From contig JAIXMF010000002.1 in assembly GCA_025201365.1 (NCBI GenBank), positions 372,001 to 436,000 of the forward strand: a DNA stretch of 64,000 bases, written 5' to 3'. The translations under genes were made by a program, and so were the position numbers. Source of the DNA: Syncephalis plumigaleata (lineage: Eukaryota; Zoopagomycota; Zoopagomycetes; Zoopagales; Piptocephalidaceae). This document shows positions 1-19,306 of the stretch, piece by piece. The notes below the pieces were generated by a model. It was not told the DNA's origin. It did not search any database and was given only the letters and a program-made list of their open reading frames with translations. Each line of letters begins with the position of its first letter. Position 1 is the stretch's first letter.

Positions 1-320
1 GGCATCTCCGGTACCCGACGATGGAGGACACGAGGCATTCGCGTCAAATTGTATCTTGAACGTATTGGGCGCGTTTTTACTTTGCTCGACGCTTCCCTTA
101 TAGGCTTGGAATGTGCTCAATGGCACTAGATAGATAGCGCGTAGCTTGCCATCCTTGACTTTTGCCTTGTAGGTCACGTATTTGTTGACGGATGTGGTGC
201 ATGGCCATCGATGGCATTACCGGCGATCCTGTATTTGTTTTCCTCGGCAGCGGTGTAGGTAGCGGTAATGGCCACGACTAGACCGACCAACATGACTGGT
301 AGAAAAGTGCTGACACGCAT
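1..320 (-). CDS. Secreted protein, paralog of the two genes to its right (3' end outside window)
   Basis: The start is the ATG read leftward from 320. The first ~24 residues (MRVSTFLPVML..., VAITATYTA) form a signal peptide, followed by a short mature region. About residue 45 the frame changes, and the next segment reads VNKYVTYKAKVKDGKLRAIY, then LVPLSTFQAYKGS and a Cys (DANASCPPSS) before the window edge. The change can be explained by one missing base, as in other genes here. The pattern of an aromatic/hydrophobic strand (AIYLVP), then an 'NY/F..' position, then a lone Cys resembles the genes at 897 and 2198. I do not recognise a domain and infer a secreted cell-surface family. Confidence 0.55.
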
Positions 321-896
321 GCTGAATAATGTAAGTAGTGATAACAAATGAAAATGCACCAAATAAATGGATGAACGAAAGAAAGAAAAGATGAATGAAA
401 AAAGATGAGAATTGGCAAGTTTTGAGGAGGAGGAGAGACGAAATCATCCTGTATTTTTATAGTGTATCTCCGTCTATTTTTATCGCGTTCATCATTACCG
501 GCAGATCTCATTCCCAACCGTTGTATCCTATCTACAAATCAGCGTTAGTTATCAGTAAGTTCGTTACCACTTATGCGCTTACACATTCATCGCCTAGATA
601 GGCGAACAAGCTGCTATCTCATTCGTTGTAACATTGTTGCGCAGATGAGACTCCAAAGGCCGCTTAAACCCATATCGTCATAATTTGTACTCATACACAC
701 ACAATCATACACACACTCTCGTATGTATTCATGCACTCATGCACTCATGCACGCAGCTGTAATGTGCACATCCTAGCATGTCGCTGCTCTCCTTACTGCT
801 GCCGCTACTACTACTGCCATTGCCACAGCGTGTTGAAATGTTTGCCCCACTATAAGGTGACTTTTCTTCTTTCGAATCAGTTTATTTAGAGCAATC
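321..896. other. Divergent intergenic region
   Basis: This spacer lies between two divergently transcribed paralogous secreted-protein genes. It is AT-rich on the left and has CACA/ACTC-rich stretches near 690-750. I see no convincing coding or RNA gene. It presumably holds both promoters. Confidence 0.5.
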
Positions 897-1670
897 ATGT
901 ATGTGGTCATCTCACCTCCTGTCATTCAGCTTGGACTCAGTCTGTTGGCTATAGTTTTATTTGCGCTACTACCCGTAAGAGCAATAGCAGAACGTGCAAC
1001 GACCACCAATATACTTGGTCGGTAAAACATGTTCGCTTTACTAATTGATCTATATCTATGCATGTGTCACTCGTTATCATTGCTCGATATCTACGTGTAT
1101 AGAGCCCAGCCACCGCTGAACGATTCCAGCAATCGGTAGCCATTCCAGCGGATCAAGTACGCGGCGTATGTAGTACCGCTTTCGTCAACAAAGTGACGGT
1201 CGATGTAACTGTGACAAACGGACCGGCCTTGACGGCGTCTATGTACTCGATATGGAGAATTACACTAAACTGACAAGCAATTCAATAACCATACACATAA
1301 TAAAATAGTAAAGTAATAGTACGTTATTGACTATTTCGTAGGACCTTCTTGCGTTGCCAATACACGTCGCATCACTTGGTGCAATAATGGCGATAGTAGT
1401 GATATGGCCGAGGAAGCAGCACCCACCATACTAAGTAAATCGAATCGTATTTGCATTGCTCTCTCCAATGCCAATGCTACAAGTGCGGTTACCGTAACAT
1501 TACGCGCTCAACTAGAGCTTGTTCATTCCACGAATAGTACGAATGACATGGCAGCTAGTCAGAAGAATACGGCATCCAGTAGTTATGGTGCATCTTCTTA
1601 TCGGTTACTAAACGTGGTTCCAATCTTTAATCTCAGTTTGTTTACCATCAGTTTGGCTATGTCTTTCTAA
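897..1670 (+). CDS. Secreted, probably GPI-anchored protein (paralog cluster, member 2)
   Basis: The ATG at 897 opens a signal peptide (QLGLSLLAIVLFALLPVRAIA). An intron follows at about 1022-1102, and a second short one ends at 1342. Exon 2 contains VCSTAFVNKVTVDVTVTNGP and, after a one-base frame change, VYVLDMENYTKLTSNS. Exon 3 has PSCVANTRRITWCNNGDSSD, then NRICIALSNANATSAVTVTL, and ends in a hydrophobic tail (NVVPIFNLSLFTISLAMSF) typical of a GPI-attachment signal. The order of signal peptide, VYVLD-type strand, paired cysteines and 'CIAL/CIVV' strand matches the gene at 2198. Function is unknown; a fungal surface protein is an inference. Frame breaks near 1021-1103 and 1225 look like single missing bases. 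Confidence 0.6.
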
Positions 1671-2197
1671 TTTAATTACTTTTATATACAATCCACTATA
1701 AATGATATTTCTCTATTTATTGTTCTCCTGCTTGGCTGCATCATGTATTGAATGACTGTCCAATCATGCGCAATAGAAAGATCACCGTTAAACCGGCTGA
1801 CAGACTAAGGAAAAGCACACATACACGCATACACGCATTGTACTCTTTGCTATTCCCCTTTTTCTCTTCGCTCTCTCTCTCTTTATCTCTATCTCTATCT
1901 CTCTAAACTATTCCACTTGTACTGCGGTGTTTTAGTGGTTATACTACTATACTTTTATTTATTAAAATATAATTAAAGCAAGCCTTGTTAATTCTCTCAT
2001 TCGTGCCTCGATTACCCCTCTCGTGTTTCTATCGTGTTATAAGCCTGATAGTGATACATCATACATACATACATACATAATACACCTTTCCTTTCGTTTC
2101 TTTCCTTTCTTTCCTTTCTTCCTAAGCTAGATATATTCAACCAAGTGAGGAATTAGTACAATATGGTCAGGTTAGTCAGCGTCAACACCCCTTTATT
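1671..2197. other. Intergenic, pyrimidine-rich promoter-like DNA
   Basis: It contains a CT-rich run (about 1857-1910), a CATA microsatellite near 2060-2080 and TTCCTTTC repeats (about 2085-2120) just upstream of the next gene. A second, out-of-frame ATG lies at 2163. No coding signal was seen. Confidence 0.45.
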
Positions 2198-2961
2198 ATG
2201 GTCAATAGAAAGTCATTACTACGACCATGGTCTATGCTTACTCGTGCCTATCCACTCTCACTGGGATGGCTACTACTAGTACTACTACTATTAACTATGT
2301 ATCCACAACAAGTAATGGCAGCTGACTCGTTCAACTTTACCATTCTACCATTTGCCGTGGCAGGTATATGTTCTAAAGACAACTTGAACCATATCGCTTA
2401 TGAGACTCGTACCACATCGCCGGGTGCTAGTGCCGTATGGATTATGGATAGAATGAATTTCGATAATATCACCAAACCACGTACACTTGGTCGTGTTAAC
2501 AGCACGTATACACCACAGCCGGCCAACTACTTCCCAGCGATTAGCTGTGTCAACACGGACAATACTACCATTCCCGTATGCAGACGTGATTCGGGCGAGG
2601 GCAATATCGAGTTCAGTTCGCGTGATCATCGACTATGCATCGTCGTGGTTAATCGTTTAAGTCGACACAGTCTCAATGTTACGATTAATACGGATTTCAC
2701 CATTGATCACGTATTAGCGACATCCTCTGCTAATCGTCACCATCATTATCGTGTAGGCTTATGGCCTGCCACACTCATCCAAGCCATCACCCTTAATTAT
2801 TACCAGATAGACGAGTCGAGTCAGCATAGCTTGTCAACAGGTCTATTTCTACTTGGATTAAGTTGGATTGCCATTGTACTAGGTGAGTTCTTTATAGTTA
2901 TTAATCATGTATCAATCATTACTAACATGCACCCTTTCTGTTACTAGCAAATACTTTGTAG
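2198..2961 (+). CDS. Secreted, probably GPI-anchored protein (paralog cluster, member 3)
   Basis: Exon 1 is 2198-2882 and exon 2 is 2948-2961. The intron has a GTGAGT donor, a TACTAAC branch point and a TAG acceptor, and gives the C-terminus ...VLANTL. The protein is about 232 residues. It has a leader with a strong hydrophobic core (LGWLLLVLLLLTMYPQQVMA), a mature domain with several N-glycosylation sequons (NFT, NIT, NST, NTT, NVT) and cysteine pairs (ISCVNTD..., VPVCRR-like, RLCIVVV). The C-terminal hydrophobic segment (LFLLGLSWIAIVL) suggests a GPI anchor. The AVWIMDRMNFDNIT segment aligns with VYVLDMENYTKLT of the neighbour, supporting tandem duplication. No known domain is recognised. 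Confidence 0.7.
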
Positions 2962-3144
2962 ATTGATTAATAGATAATTAAATAAATAAAATGAATAGCC
3001 ATGATGAACTGAATACTACCAATGCTTCCTCACATTATTTCACATATCATTATTACAATTGATAGATTAGCAACGATGTAAACAAGTAACAATAAAATTT
3101 AGTCATCATCTTATACCGCGGAAGAGAGAAAGAAGAAACAACAA

Positions 3145-3981
3145 CTAAACAACTCGTTTCACTTCAAAGAAGCGTTTCAAGTAATTGACTGGAAGAAGGC
3201 AACGCCCAATACAATGACCGTCTCAAAGACGGACCACCATTTAACACGATCATTTGTACTTTCAGCAGCTAGTAATAATACAAAAGATTAGCAATAAATC
3301 AAGCTATTCACTAATTATTTAACTAGACACTTACTATCACGATGAGCACGTTCACGTTGAATAATATATTCTTGATGTTCGCGTAACTCTTGAATATTAC
3401 GAGTAAGCGTACGAATTCTTCCTCCAATGGTTCACTTTCTTTGTTATCTGTACCTAATAGATAAATAAATAGATAGATTACATATTAGTATCTAATCAAT
3501 AATAGGATATGTAAAAGAGTGTATCCTACCCTTGGTTGGTTTCTCTTGACGATGATCCTCATGAATGTAGAAGCTAACCGTCTTCATTTGACCATCATTC
3601 ATATGATTGTTGAAGCAATAGGTGTATTGACCATCACGATCGGCCGTAACCGTGTAGAATCCGCATTTTGCTGTCCGCTCACCTGCACCACACGACCTGT
3701 GGCATCCAACATCTAATAGAATGCGATCGATGTCATATATTCATTAATTATATAGAAGAAATGAACTAGATCTAGTTGCTCGCACTTACCGAAAAGTCAA
3801 TCTTTTGATGACCACCAAATCCTACTTCATAGGAAACAGATAGCGTGTTACCATGCTTGAGATCTTCAAAAAAACACTCGGTCTCGTTGGGCTCGACATC
3901 AACGGTAATGGCTTGCACTACTGTTCCTATAAAAGCGAGTGCTAGTGGCAGTGCACGTCGTAACTTCAATGAGCCGTACAT
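3145..3981 (-). CDS. p24 family (emp24/gp25L, GOLD) cargo receptor, Erp-like
   Basis: p24 proteins cycle between ER and Golgi in COPII/COPI vesicles and select cargo such as GPI-anchored proteins. The start is the ATG at 3981, with a signal peptide (LPLALAFIGTVVQA). The GOLD domain follows: NETECFFEDLKHGNTL, then VSYEVGFGGHQKIDF, and in exon 2 GFYTVTADRDGQYTYCFNNH, with the family's paired cysteines. A coiled-coil stretch (IRTLTRNIQELREHQEY) leads to one membrane segment (VFETVIVLGVAFF) and the tail YLKRFFEVKRVV, a classic p24 C-terminus with FF and dibasic-type COP signals. The four exons are separated by short introns. Single-base frame breaks occur in the GOLD exon and the coiled coil. The KRVV ending favours fungal Erp-type p24s over Erv25. 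Confidence 0.88.
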
Positions 3982-4249
3982 TGTGTAAGATTCACAAATA
4001 ATAATAACAATAACAATAAAATGATAAGAGATGCAAGCGCTTATCGTATATTCGATAAATGACTACAGTTCGCTTATATAGCAAGATGACGACGACAACA
4101 ACAGCAATTGCAATAGTAAAGCGTGTATGAGTGTGCAAGTAGGTTAACGTGGCTATGTCAAGTATCATTTCTATTGGATCGTTGAATCCATTCAATAATT
4201 GACACGTCGCATCCTAATTAGCAGTTTATATGAGTTGATAGTTTTGAAG

Positions 4250-4498
4250 CTACAGTGTTTTCCCATCCAATTAGCGCATTTATCCTTTAACATTTGCAGT
4301 TTATTAATAAATAGATTTGCACTATTGTTAACATCATTATCGCATTGCTATTATTATTGAGTAGTTGCTATGGCACTAGCAGTTGAGGGAGATGTTAATG
4401 ATCGCGATATCATCTATTACAATTAATGATAACTATTATTTATTCGTAAAGACAGAAGGCTAACTGCGCAAATTGGATGGAAATAGCCTGTGCTGTAA
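4250..4498. mobile_element. MITE with TA-CAGTG/CAGGC inverted ends, Fanzor-element derivative
   Basis: The left end reads C-TA-CAGTGTTTTCCCATCCAA, then TTAGCGCA. The right end, read inward from the other strand, is CAGGCTATTTCCATCCAATT, then TGCGCAGTTAGCC. The two ends are imperfect inverted repeats of about 30 bases, with TA dinucleotides just outside, as in Tc1/mariner-type elements. The interior has no ORF. The last ~60 bases (about 4431-4490) differ at only one position from the end of the Fanzor-bearing copy at 25106, and the interior matches the copy at 44030. It lies in the spacer between the p24 and XAP5 genes. It is most likely a non-autonomous deletion derivative. Confidence 0.8.
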
Positions 4499-4615
4499 CA
4501 CACGTAATCAATCTTCATTCGTATTCAATAAATGGATAGATGGTATATTATATAATGTTTATATAGTATAATCAAACAACAACAACTATAGCAGTAGATG
4601 AGTAATACACTTCCA

Positions 4616-5916
4616 CTACACTTTATCCTTAATACTGTATCGTCCATAGTCCTTTTCAGGATCATAGACCTCCCAACGACTGCAGGAAAGATGTGCTTGT
4701 TCTTCTCATACCATGATCGTTCCACCACTTTACCAGCATGCGACTCTTCCGTTTCAACACTGGCATCATTCACCAAACGTACATCATCATGAACATCAAA
4801 ACTAAACAATGGACCTGATTTACCACGAGCCTTGTTATAATGAAATCATAGAAGTATAATGCTAATAGAATATTATCAATAAAGACACACTTTGTCAGTT
4901 CATCATTACAAATAGACAAGAAATACGACACTTACATGTGGAATAATCAAATCCTCCTTAACGTATAATAGATTATCAACACTGACACCACGTAAATCGT
5001 ATATTTGTTCACGGCATCGAATAAGGAAAGTACTAATGGAATCACCTTTCTTACACTATTATACACATTAGTATATACTAACAGTGTTGTTGTTGCTACT
5101 TTAACTTACTGTAACTTCTTTACGATGTCCTGATCCATCCCAGTAACTGTAGGTGATCTTTATCGATTCCTCTACATATGTATATACAATGATTATTACT
5201 AATACAATGTGACTATAATACTAGTAATACTTACGTTTCATTGCCTCCTGTTGAGCAAGCCATTTCTTACGTAATTCTTCACGTTGACGACGTTCTTCCG
5301 CTTCCCGATCACGATCAGGTAAGAAACTCGTATTCACTAATGGATTCATACCGAAACGTGCCTTTTTATTCTTCTTACTCTTCTTGTCCATATCATTAGC
5401 TGATGATGCCTCTGATACTTCACCATTATGACTATTACTATTACTATCATCATCATCATTATGTGGTTCATCTTCCATATCAAATGAGACCATCGCTTTA
5501 TCACGCTTCTTCTTTTTCTTCTTTTTCTTTTCAATACTGCTACTTGTTAGTAAGGAATACATGTATTAGTTGTGCAGTACTTACAGTAATTCATTGGTTT
5601 GTGCTGCTTGTCTTTCCTTTCTTCTTGTAATTGCGATCTAATTCGTTGGAAATCTTCAAGTTGCACTAGACCCACGTTGATTCCTTAAGTGATGCCTCTA
5701 GATTACCATTTTGAACTATAAACTTTTCTTTGCCAATTTTAACTTCGGAATCCTATTACATATTAGCTAATAATCTAGTAGTAATAGTAGTAGTACTAGC
5801 AATATACCTTTTGTATCTTCTTTCGTTGTTGTTCAAAGTCACGCATCATTTGTTCTCTTTGCTTCTCAGAATAGATTGACGTTGACCCTCAAGTTAGAGC
5901 CTTTATATTCTGCCAT
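4616..5916 (-). CDS. XAP5/FAM50 family nuclear protein
   Basis: FAM50/XAP5 proteins are conserved nuclear factors associated with the spliceosome. The start ATG is at 5916 (MAEYKGSNL...). The exons encode a charged N-terminal coiled coil ([17 protein letters not shown]), [18 protein letters not shown], a polylysine/acidic stretch ([20 protein letters not shown]), then [20 protein letters not shown]. The hallmark C-terminal domain follows: [67 protein letters not shown] and [19 protein letters not shown]. Five introns of 50-90 bases interrupt it. At least three single-base frame breaks occur (about 5888, 5865 and 4672), each consistent with one missing base. The family assignment is firm; the exact N-terminal exon joins are not. 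Confidence 0.9.
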
Positions 5917-6041
5917 TTGATAGTGATATTATTCTAGGGTAAGTAGAAAGATGAGTGAATAGTAAACTATGTGGTAAGAAAAGAAAGAGGGAATAAAAGA
6001 GTAAGAATCCTTTTATTGTTTGTTATTGAATTAGGTTGATC
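5917..6041. promoter_or_regulatory. Short bidirectional promoter region
   Basis: Only 125 bases separate the divergent start codons of XAP5 (5916, minus) and the tyrosyl-tRNA synthetase (6042, plus). Both genes must share this AT-rich, purine-rich spacer as a promoter. No defined factor site is recognised. Confidence 0.5.
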
Positions 6042-8040
6042 ATGAATCCTGTCATTCAAACAAGTCGTTCAATATGGAGAACACAGCGTATATATTCTAC
6101 TGCAGGTATATTGCATTGTATACGACGTGGAATACATACGACTATGATAACTGCTCGTGCCTCTAATGTTATTAGCGAGTTGCAACAACGTGGACTTATT
6201 GCACAAGTAACTAGGTGATATTAGTATGGAATATGTAGAGTAATTGATAATCATCAACTTATATCTATGATACAGTTCAAAGATTGAACAGGCAACCGAG
6301 AAACCGCTCGTTATTATGCGGGTATTGATCCTACAGCGCAGAGTATTCATCTAGGCAATTTGGTGATGCTACAGAGCTTGCTTCACTTTTATATTCGTGG
6401 ACATACAACCATTGCATTAGTAAGTTACTATGGTAGTAGTAGTGAATAGATGAATGTGATCTAATGATGATATCTACTATTAGATGGGTGGTGCCACTGG
6501 TGCTATCGGTGATCCTAGTGGTCGATCTACAGAGCGTAATATGCTTACGAATGACGTGATCACCACTAATCTACAAGGTATTGAAGCGCAGGTTCGTCGA
6601 TTCTTTGAACGTGGTGCTCGTCTAGCTAGGAAACGACAATGGAACACGATGCGAATGCGATAGAGGAATCGGATAGAGTTAAGGTGTTGAACAATATATC
6701 ATGGCTCGGTTCCATGTCTGCCCTTACCTTCCTCGGAGAAGTGGACGACATATGCGAATAGGATCCATGTTAGCGCGTGACAGGTAGATGATTAATATTT
6801 ATACGAAGGACACCAATAACAATGATGATAATTAGTGTCAATCTCGACTGGGTACACCGCAGGGTATTAGTTTTACAGAATTCTCCTATCAACTATTACA
6901 ATCATATGATTTCTGGCATCTATTCCAGCATCATCAATGTCGTGTTCAGGTAATGATGATGTATGAGTGAATAGTATACTAGTAATAGATAGACTAAATG
7001 TAATACATATATATATATATATATATAGATTGGCGGTAGTGATCAATGGGGTAATATTACAGCTGGCATTGACTACATTCATAGACGGCAACAAGCAGAA
7101 GCATCATCAAACGATGAATGCAAGGATAAAGAAGCATCGGATGTGTATGGACTTACTATTCCCTTGTTAACTACGGCTAATGGTCAGAAGTTTGGTAAAT
7201 CAGCTGGTAATGCCATCTGGTTAAATGAGGAGATGACATCTTATTACGATTTCTATCAGGTAAATAATACAATAGATGTATATATTAAATAGTAAATACT
7301 TAACTATTTGTTAGTTCTTTATGAAAGTAGATGATAATGATGTTGAGCGTTATTTAAAGATATTTACATTCTTGAATCTAACAGAGATTAATACTATTAT
7401 TAAAGAACATCAAGTAGGCAATAATGACTAGTTATGTTTATAATGACATTAATGAATGAATAATTATTATGATGATTATGATATAGACTGATCCAGATAA
7501 ACGATATGCACAACGACGTTTAGCCGATGAAGTTACCGAATTAATACATGGAGGTAATTGAGTAGTTTATCTTATTTGTATATTTGTATATTAATGTATA
7601 TTCATTGTAGAGCATGGATTAAAGAAGGCACAAACGGCTACTCGTGTATTGTTCGACAGATCATTGCATGATATATCGGCAATCGAGTTAATTAACGCAT
7701 TTGAACATGATCCACGATTTGTTTCATTGCCATTAGCTAGCATCACGGATACAAGTATAGGTCAACTTGCTCATAAAGTGAATGCTTGCTCATCACGATG
7801 TACGTAATCATGATTGAACACAAGATAGATAGAATGACTACTAACAATGTTGTCTAACCTATTGTATCATGTATTATAGCGGCAGCCAATAAGCTTATTC
7901 AATCCGGTGGACTTTACTTGAACAATAGAAAGATCAGTGATATAAAATATAAGGTCACCAATACGGATTTATTAGATGATCGTGTATGTGTGTTACGTAC
8001 GGGTAAAAGTAACTATCGTATTATTGCCGTAGAACATTGA
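6042..8040 (+). CDS. Tyrosyl-tRNA synthetase, mitochondrial type
   Basis: It charges tRNA-Tyr with tyrosine, probably in mitochondria. The ATG at 6042 starts a basic presequence-like N-terminus ([20 protein letters not shown]). The class I catalytic domain shows [17 protein letters not shown] (HIGH equivalent HLGN), [38 protein letters not shown] and [14 protein letters not shown] (KMSKS equivalent KFGKS). The C-terminal part has an S4-like RNA-binding region ([20 protein letters not shown]). The stop is at 8040. About seven short introns are present. Around 6600-6780 the exon needs frame changes, again like single missing bases. The bacterial-type motifs and presequence argue against the cytosolic enzyme. 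Confidence 0.92.
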
Positions 8041-8091
8041 ATAAACATGAATAATATATATATATATATCGTTATTGGCAATAGAAACATG

Positions 8092-8526
8092 TTATCCACC
8101 TAGTCCTGGTACACTTGATGTGCTACCACCTAATCCTGGTATACTTGACATACTACACCACCTAGTCCAGAATACCAGAACCTGATTACCACCAATATTC
8201 GATACTAGATTGTGATTATCCATACTGGAGGGTGGACATACACCGAGTGCATTGAATTGCGGGAAATTAAAGTCGAAATTAGTTAACTTGTACGATCAGT
8301 AGTGCAATGATTAAGAATGGCGTTTACTCGATCCAGATCACTACTTGGTAAGGCACCTATATACTCGATGTAATGATTAATGTATATTCATATATATTTA
8401 TAGCTATATATTGTGACTTACTACGTTTGGATAGATTATCAATAGATGATAATGATGGTATAGGTATAGCACTAGCAACAATACTACTAGTAGTAATCAA
8501 TATACATCCTATGAATATCTTTTCAT
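8092..8526 (-). CDS. Small secreted protein, unknown
   Basis: This is a short two-exon gene. The ATG at 8526 followed by a probable missing A gives a signal peptide KIFIGCILITTSSIVASA, then IPIPSLSSIDNLSKRS with a possible KR cleavage site. An intron of about 80 bases follows (donor GTAAGT near 8415, acceptor TATAG near 8360). Exon 2 reads ALPSSDLDRVNAILNHCTTD, then, after a frame change, KLTNFDFNFPQFNALGVC, PPSSMDNHNLVSNIGGNQ and a Gly/Ser/Pro tail (SSIPGLGG, SSVPGLGG). It resembles a small fungal secreted protein. No homolog is recognised and the model depends on two frame corrections. Confidence 0.4.
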
Positions 8527-9280
8527 AATGAAGGTGTAATAACAAATTGACCTATTCCACTGTAAATACAAATATATACTAGTGATTAAAGAGAAAGAAA
8601 AGCTTTTAGATAGCATTACCATTATCATGTGAGCAGTATTAAGTATACGAATGCATATGCATCGAATGACATGTGGGTGACACAATAATGATTCGTGATA
8701 ACTTGTTATAGTATTATACTATGCAAAAGTAGAATTACTACTACTACTACTACTTATATGCACTCAATCGATAGTTAGCAAGATCTACATTTATTACAGC
8801 CAAATAAATAATGAACAAGTGAAACCATGAGAAATTGGTGTAATCCTAATAGGAATATTAATTAGTAGCAATTAATTCGAGAGAAAATCCAACCCAAAAA
8901 GTGGATCATCATCGTCTGTTTATCCACGTCCTCACACCTTTTTTTCACCACCACATTGATTGATTCGTAGATTATTGTTATAACATAGTCTAACCACAGC
9001 TAGTGTCATTATTAGCAGCGGTGTCGTTTACGATCATCAGTAAACGGTTGGATCACAAAGGTTGCGATCTATTACTTTTACTATCCCTATCACTATTACT
9101 AGGCTACTTGTACGTTTTTCTTTCCTATATTCTTATTCGAGATCGCGGTGAATACAGGTCTGCGATAGAGAAACAGAACACACACACACTTTCTTATTGT
9201 CGGTTTATGCTTGTTCTCCACTTGTCATACTAGCTTGACTCTCGTGATAGAACAAGCGTGCTCAATCGTGATAGTGTGGT
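8527..9280. other. Divergent intergenic region upstream of PRP8
   Basis: AT-rich spacer between a leftward small secreted gene and PRP8. It includes a CTA-repeat (about 8733-8756) and a homopolymer-T/CCACC segment near 8940. I see no supported gene. It probably carries the PRP8 promoter and 5' leader. Confidence 0.45.
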
Positions 9281-17321
<8,041 letters not shown>

Positions 17322-17748
17322 GCAGACTATCGATAAGCGATGCATGTTTTACGTAAAGTCAATCATTGAATAAAAGAATTATAGCGTTATTATATATGTT
17401 TATTAATAAGTTGTTTACATCTAGCATGCATCAATCTATCTATCTTGTATGTAATGGCATGAGTTATGTTCATGAAAGATCGGATGTACAAATCCATTCA
17501 TCTACTCAGTCCAACAGTAAATATCATTTGAAAACTGCATCTTTTTTCTTTTTTCTTTTTTTCCTATTTTTTTCATTTATCATTGTGCGATTTTGAGGCA
17601 CGTTCTTTTCTTATTATTTTTTATTTGTTGGATTACTTGCCTCTCTCTACACACTCACCTATTCCAACTACACTTGTTTCCTTTCTTTCAAACATTTACT
17701 GTTTACGTTGATTGTTCTACGAATAACTAAATAAATAACTAACTGACT
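17322..17748. other. Intergenic, fibrillarin promoter
   Basis: T-rich spacer containing TTTTTTCTTTTT tracts (about 17541-17580) and a CT-rich block before the fibrillarin start. No coding potential is supported. Confidence 0.5.
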
Positions 17749-18792
17749 ATGGCTTTTGGTAAGTATGCTCTATACATAGTATATATATATATGTGTGTGT
17801 GAGACATGGACTGATCTCTCTCTCTCTTTCTTTGACATTGTATAGGTAATCGTGGAGGTGGCGGTGGTGGACGCGGCGGTTTTGGCGGTGGTCGTGGTGG
17901 CGGTCGTGGTGGTGCTCGCGGTGGAGGCCGTGGTGGCGGTTTCGGTGGCGGTCGTGGTGGAGGTGCTGGTGGTGTACAGAAGCGTGGTGGCTTCGGTGGT
18001 GGACGCGGCGGTGATCGTGGTGGCCGTGGAGGCGGTCGTGGCCGTGGTGCCCCTCGCGGTGGCGGTCGTGGCGGTGCTAAGGTTATCGTTGAACCACATC
18101 GTCACGCCGGTGTCTTCGTGGCTCGTGGCAAGGAAGATTTGCTCGTGACGAAGAACCTTGTACCCGGTGAGTCTGTCTACGGCGAGAAGCGTATCTCCGT
18201 GGAGGGCGCCGATGGCATTAAGACCGAGTACCGTGTATGGAATCCGTTCCGTTCCAAGTTGGCCGCCGGTATTCTCGGTGGTGTCGACCATATCCACATT
18301 GGTCCAGGAAAGCGTGTACTTTATCTCGGTGGTGCCAGTGGTACTACAGTATCTCACGTTGCCGATGTTGTGGGTCCAGAAGGACTCGTGTACGCGGTCG
18401 AGTTCTCACATCGATCGGGTCGTGACTTGATCAATGTCGCCAAGAAGCGCACCAATGTCATCCCGATCATTGAAGATGCTCGTCATCCTCACAAGTACCG
18501 CATGCTTGTAGGTATGGTCGATGTGATCTTTGCCGATGTTGCTCAACCGGATCAAGCGCGTATTATCGCGTTGAACGCACACAATTTCCTAAAGAACGGC
18601 GGACACATTGTCATCTCCATCAAGGCCAACTGTATCGATTCCACGGTAGAGGCAGCCAAGGTATTCGCATCGGAAGTGAAGAAGCTACAACAGGAGAAGA
18701 TTAAGCCTCAGGAACAATTGACGCTTGAGCCATACGAACGTGACCACGCCCTTGTTGTCGGTATCTATCGACCACCACCCAAAAAGAACTAA
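17749..18792 (+). CDS. NOP1: Fibrillarin, C/D snoRNP 2'-O-methyltransferase
   Basis: Fibrillarin uses S-adenosylmethionine to 2'-O-methylate rRNA within box C/D snoRNPs in the nucleolus. Exon 1 is only 10 bases (17749-17758, MAF+G). The intron at 17759-17845 is followed by exon 2 (17846-18792), giving 318 residues. The N-terminal ~85 residues are a GAR domain of GGRGG repeats. The methyltransferase domain shows [39 protein letters not shown], the SAM loop [57 protein letters not shown] and [19 protein letters not shown]. It ends [16 protein letters not shown]. All key regions are intact with no frame breaks. Placing the GAR domain after a tiny first exon is notable. Confidence 0.98.
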
Positions 18793-19306
18793 TGTGTTGT
18801 TGTACGCCTATTCACCCGAGAAAGAGACACACAGACGCACACATACCTCATATAACACATACATTATATAATACATATATCTATATAACACATTACACTT
18901 TTATACTTGAGATATAAGAAAAGGGAAAATGAATGAAAGAAGGAATGAGGGATTGTAGTCTTACCTCTTCCATTACGCGCACTTTATTAATTAGACATGT
19001 AATGTTGTGGATGTATAGAACAAGTTGTCTACGCGTTGATTATATTATCCATATTCATCTTTGCTTTAAACATTATTCTTTACTTGTTTGCGTCTACTCT
19101 TCCTGTTCTTGTTCTTCATATTCTCACTTGTCCACCTGCTCTTATCATTCATTCGGAAACATAAACACACTTCTTTACTAAACATCGTATTTTGATTTGA
19201 TATCTACATTTTACGAATTATAAATGAACAAGTGATGTAAGCGAGTATTTATAATTAACTAATATTAATAATAATTAAGATTGAATAGCTTTGATAAACT
19301 ATGTGT
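18793..19306. other. Intergenic between convergent genes
   Basis: AT-rich spacer containing the 3' regions of fibrillarin and the leftward PAQR gene. It has CACACA/ATATAT simple sequence near 18830-18895. No supported gene. Confidence 0.5.

Noticed and set aside
17770-18357. Long Thr/Ala-rich open frame on the minus strand of fibrillarin
   Set aside because: It is the antisense of the GGN/CGT-rich GAR domain, where stops are rare in all frames.
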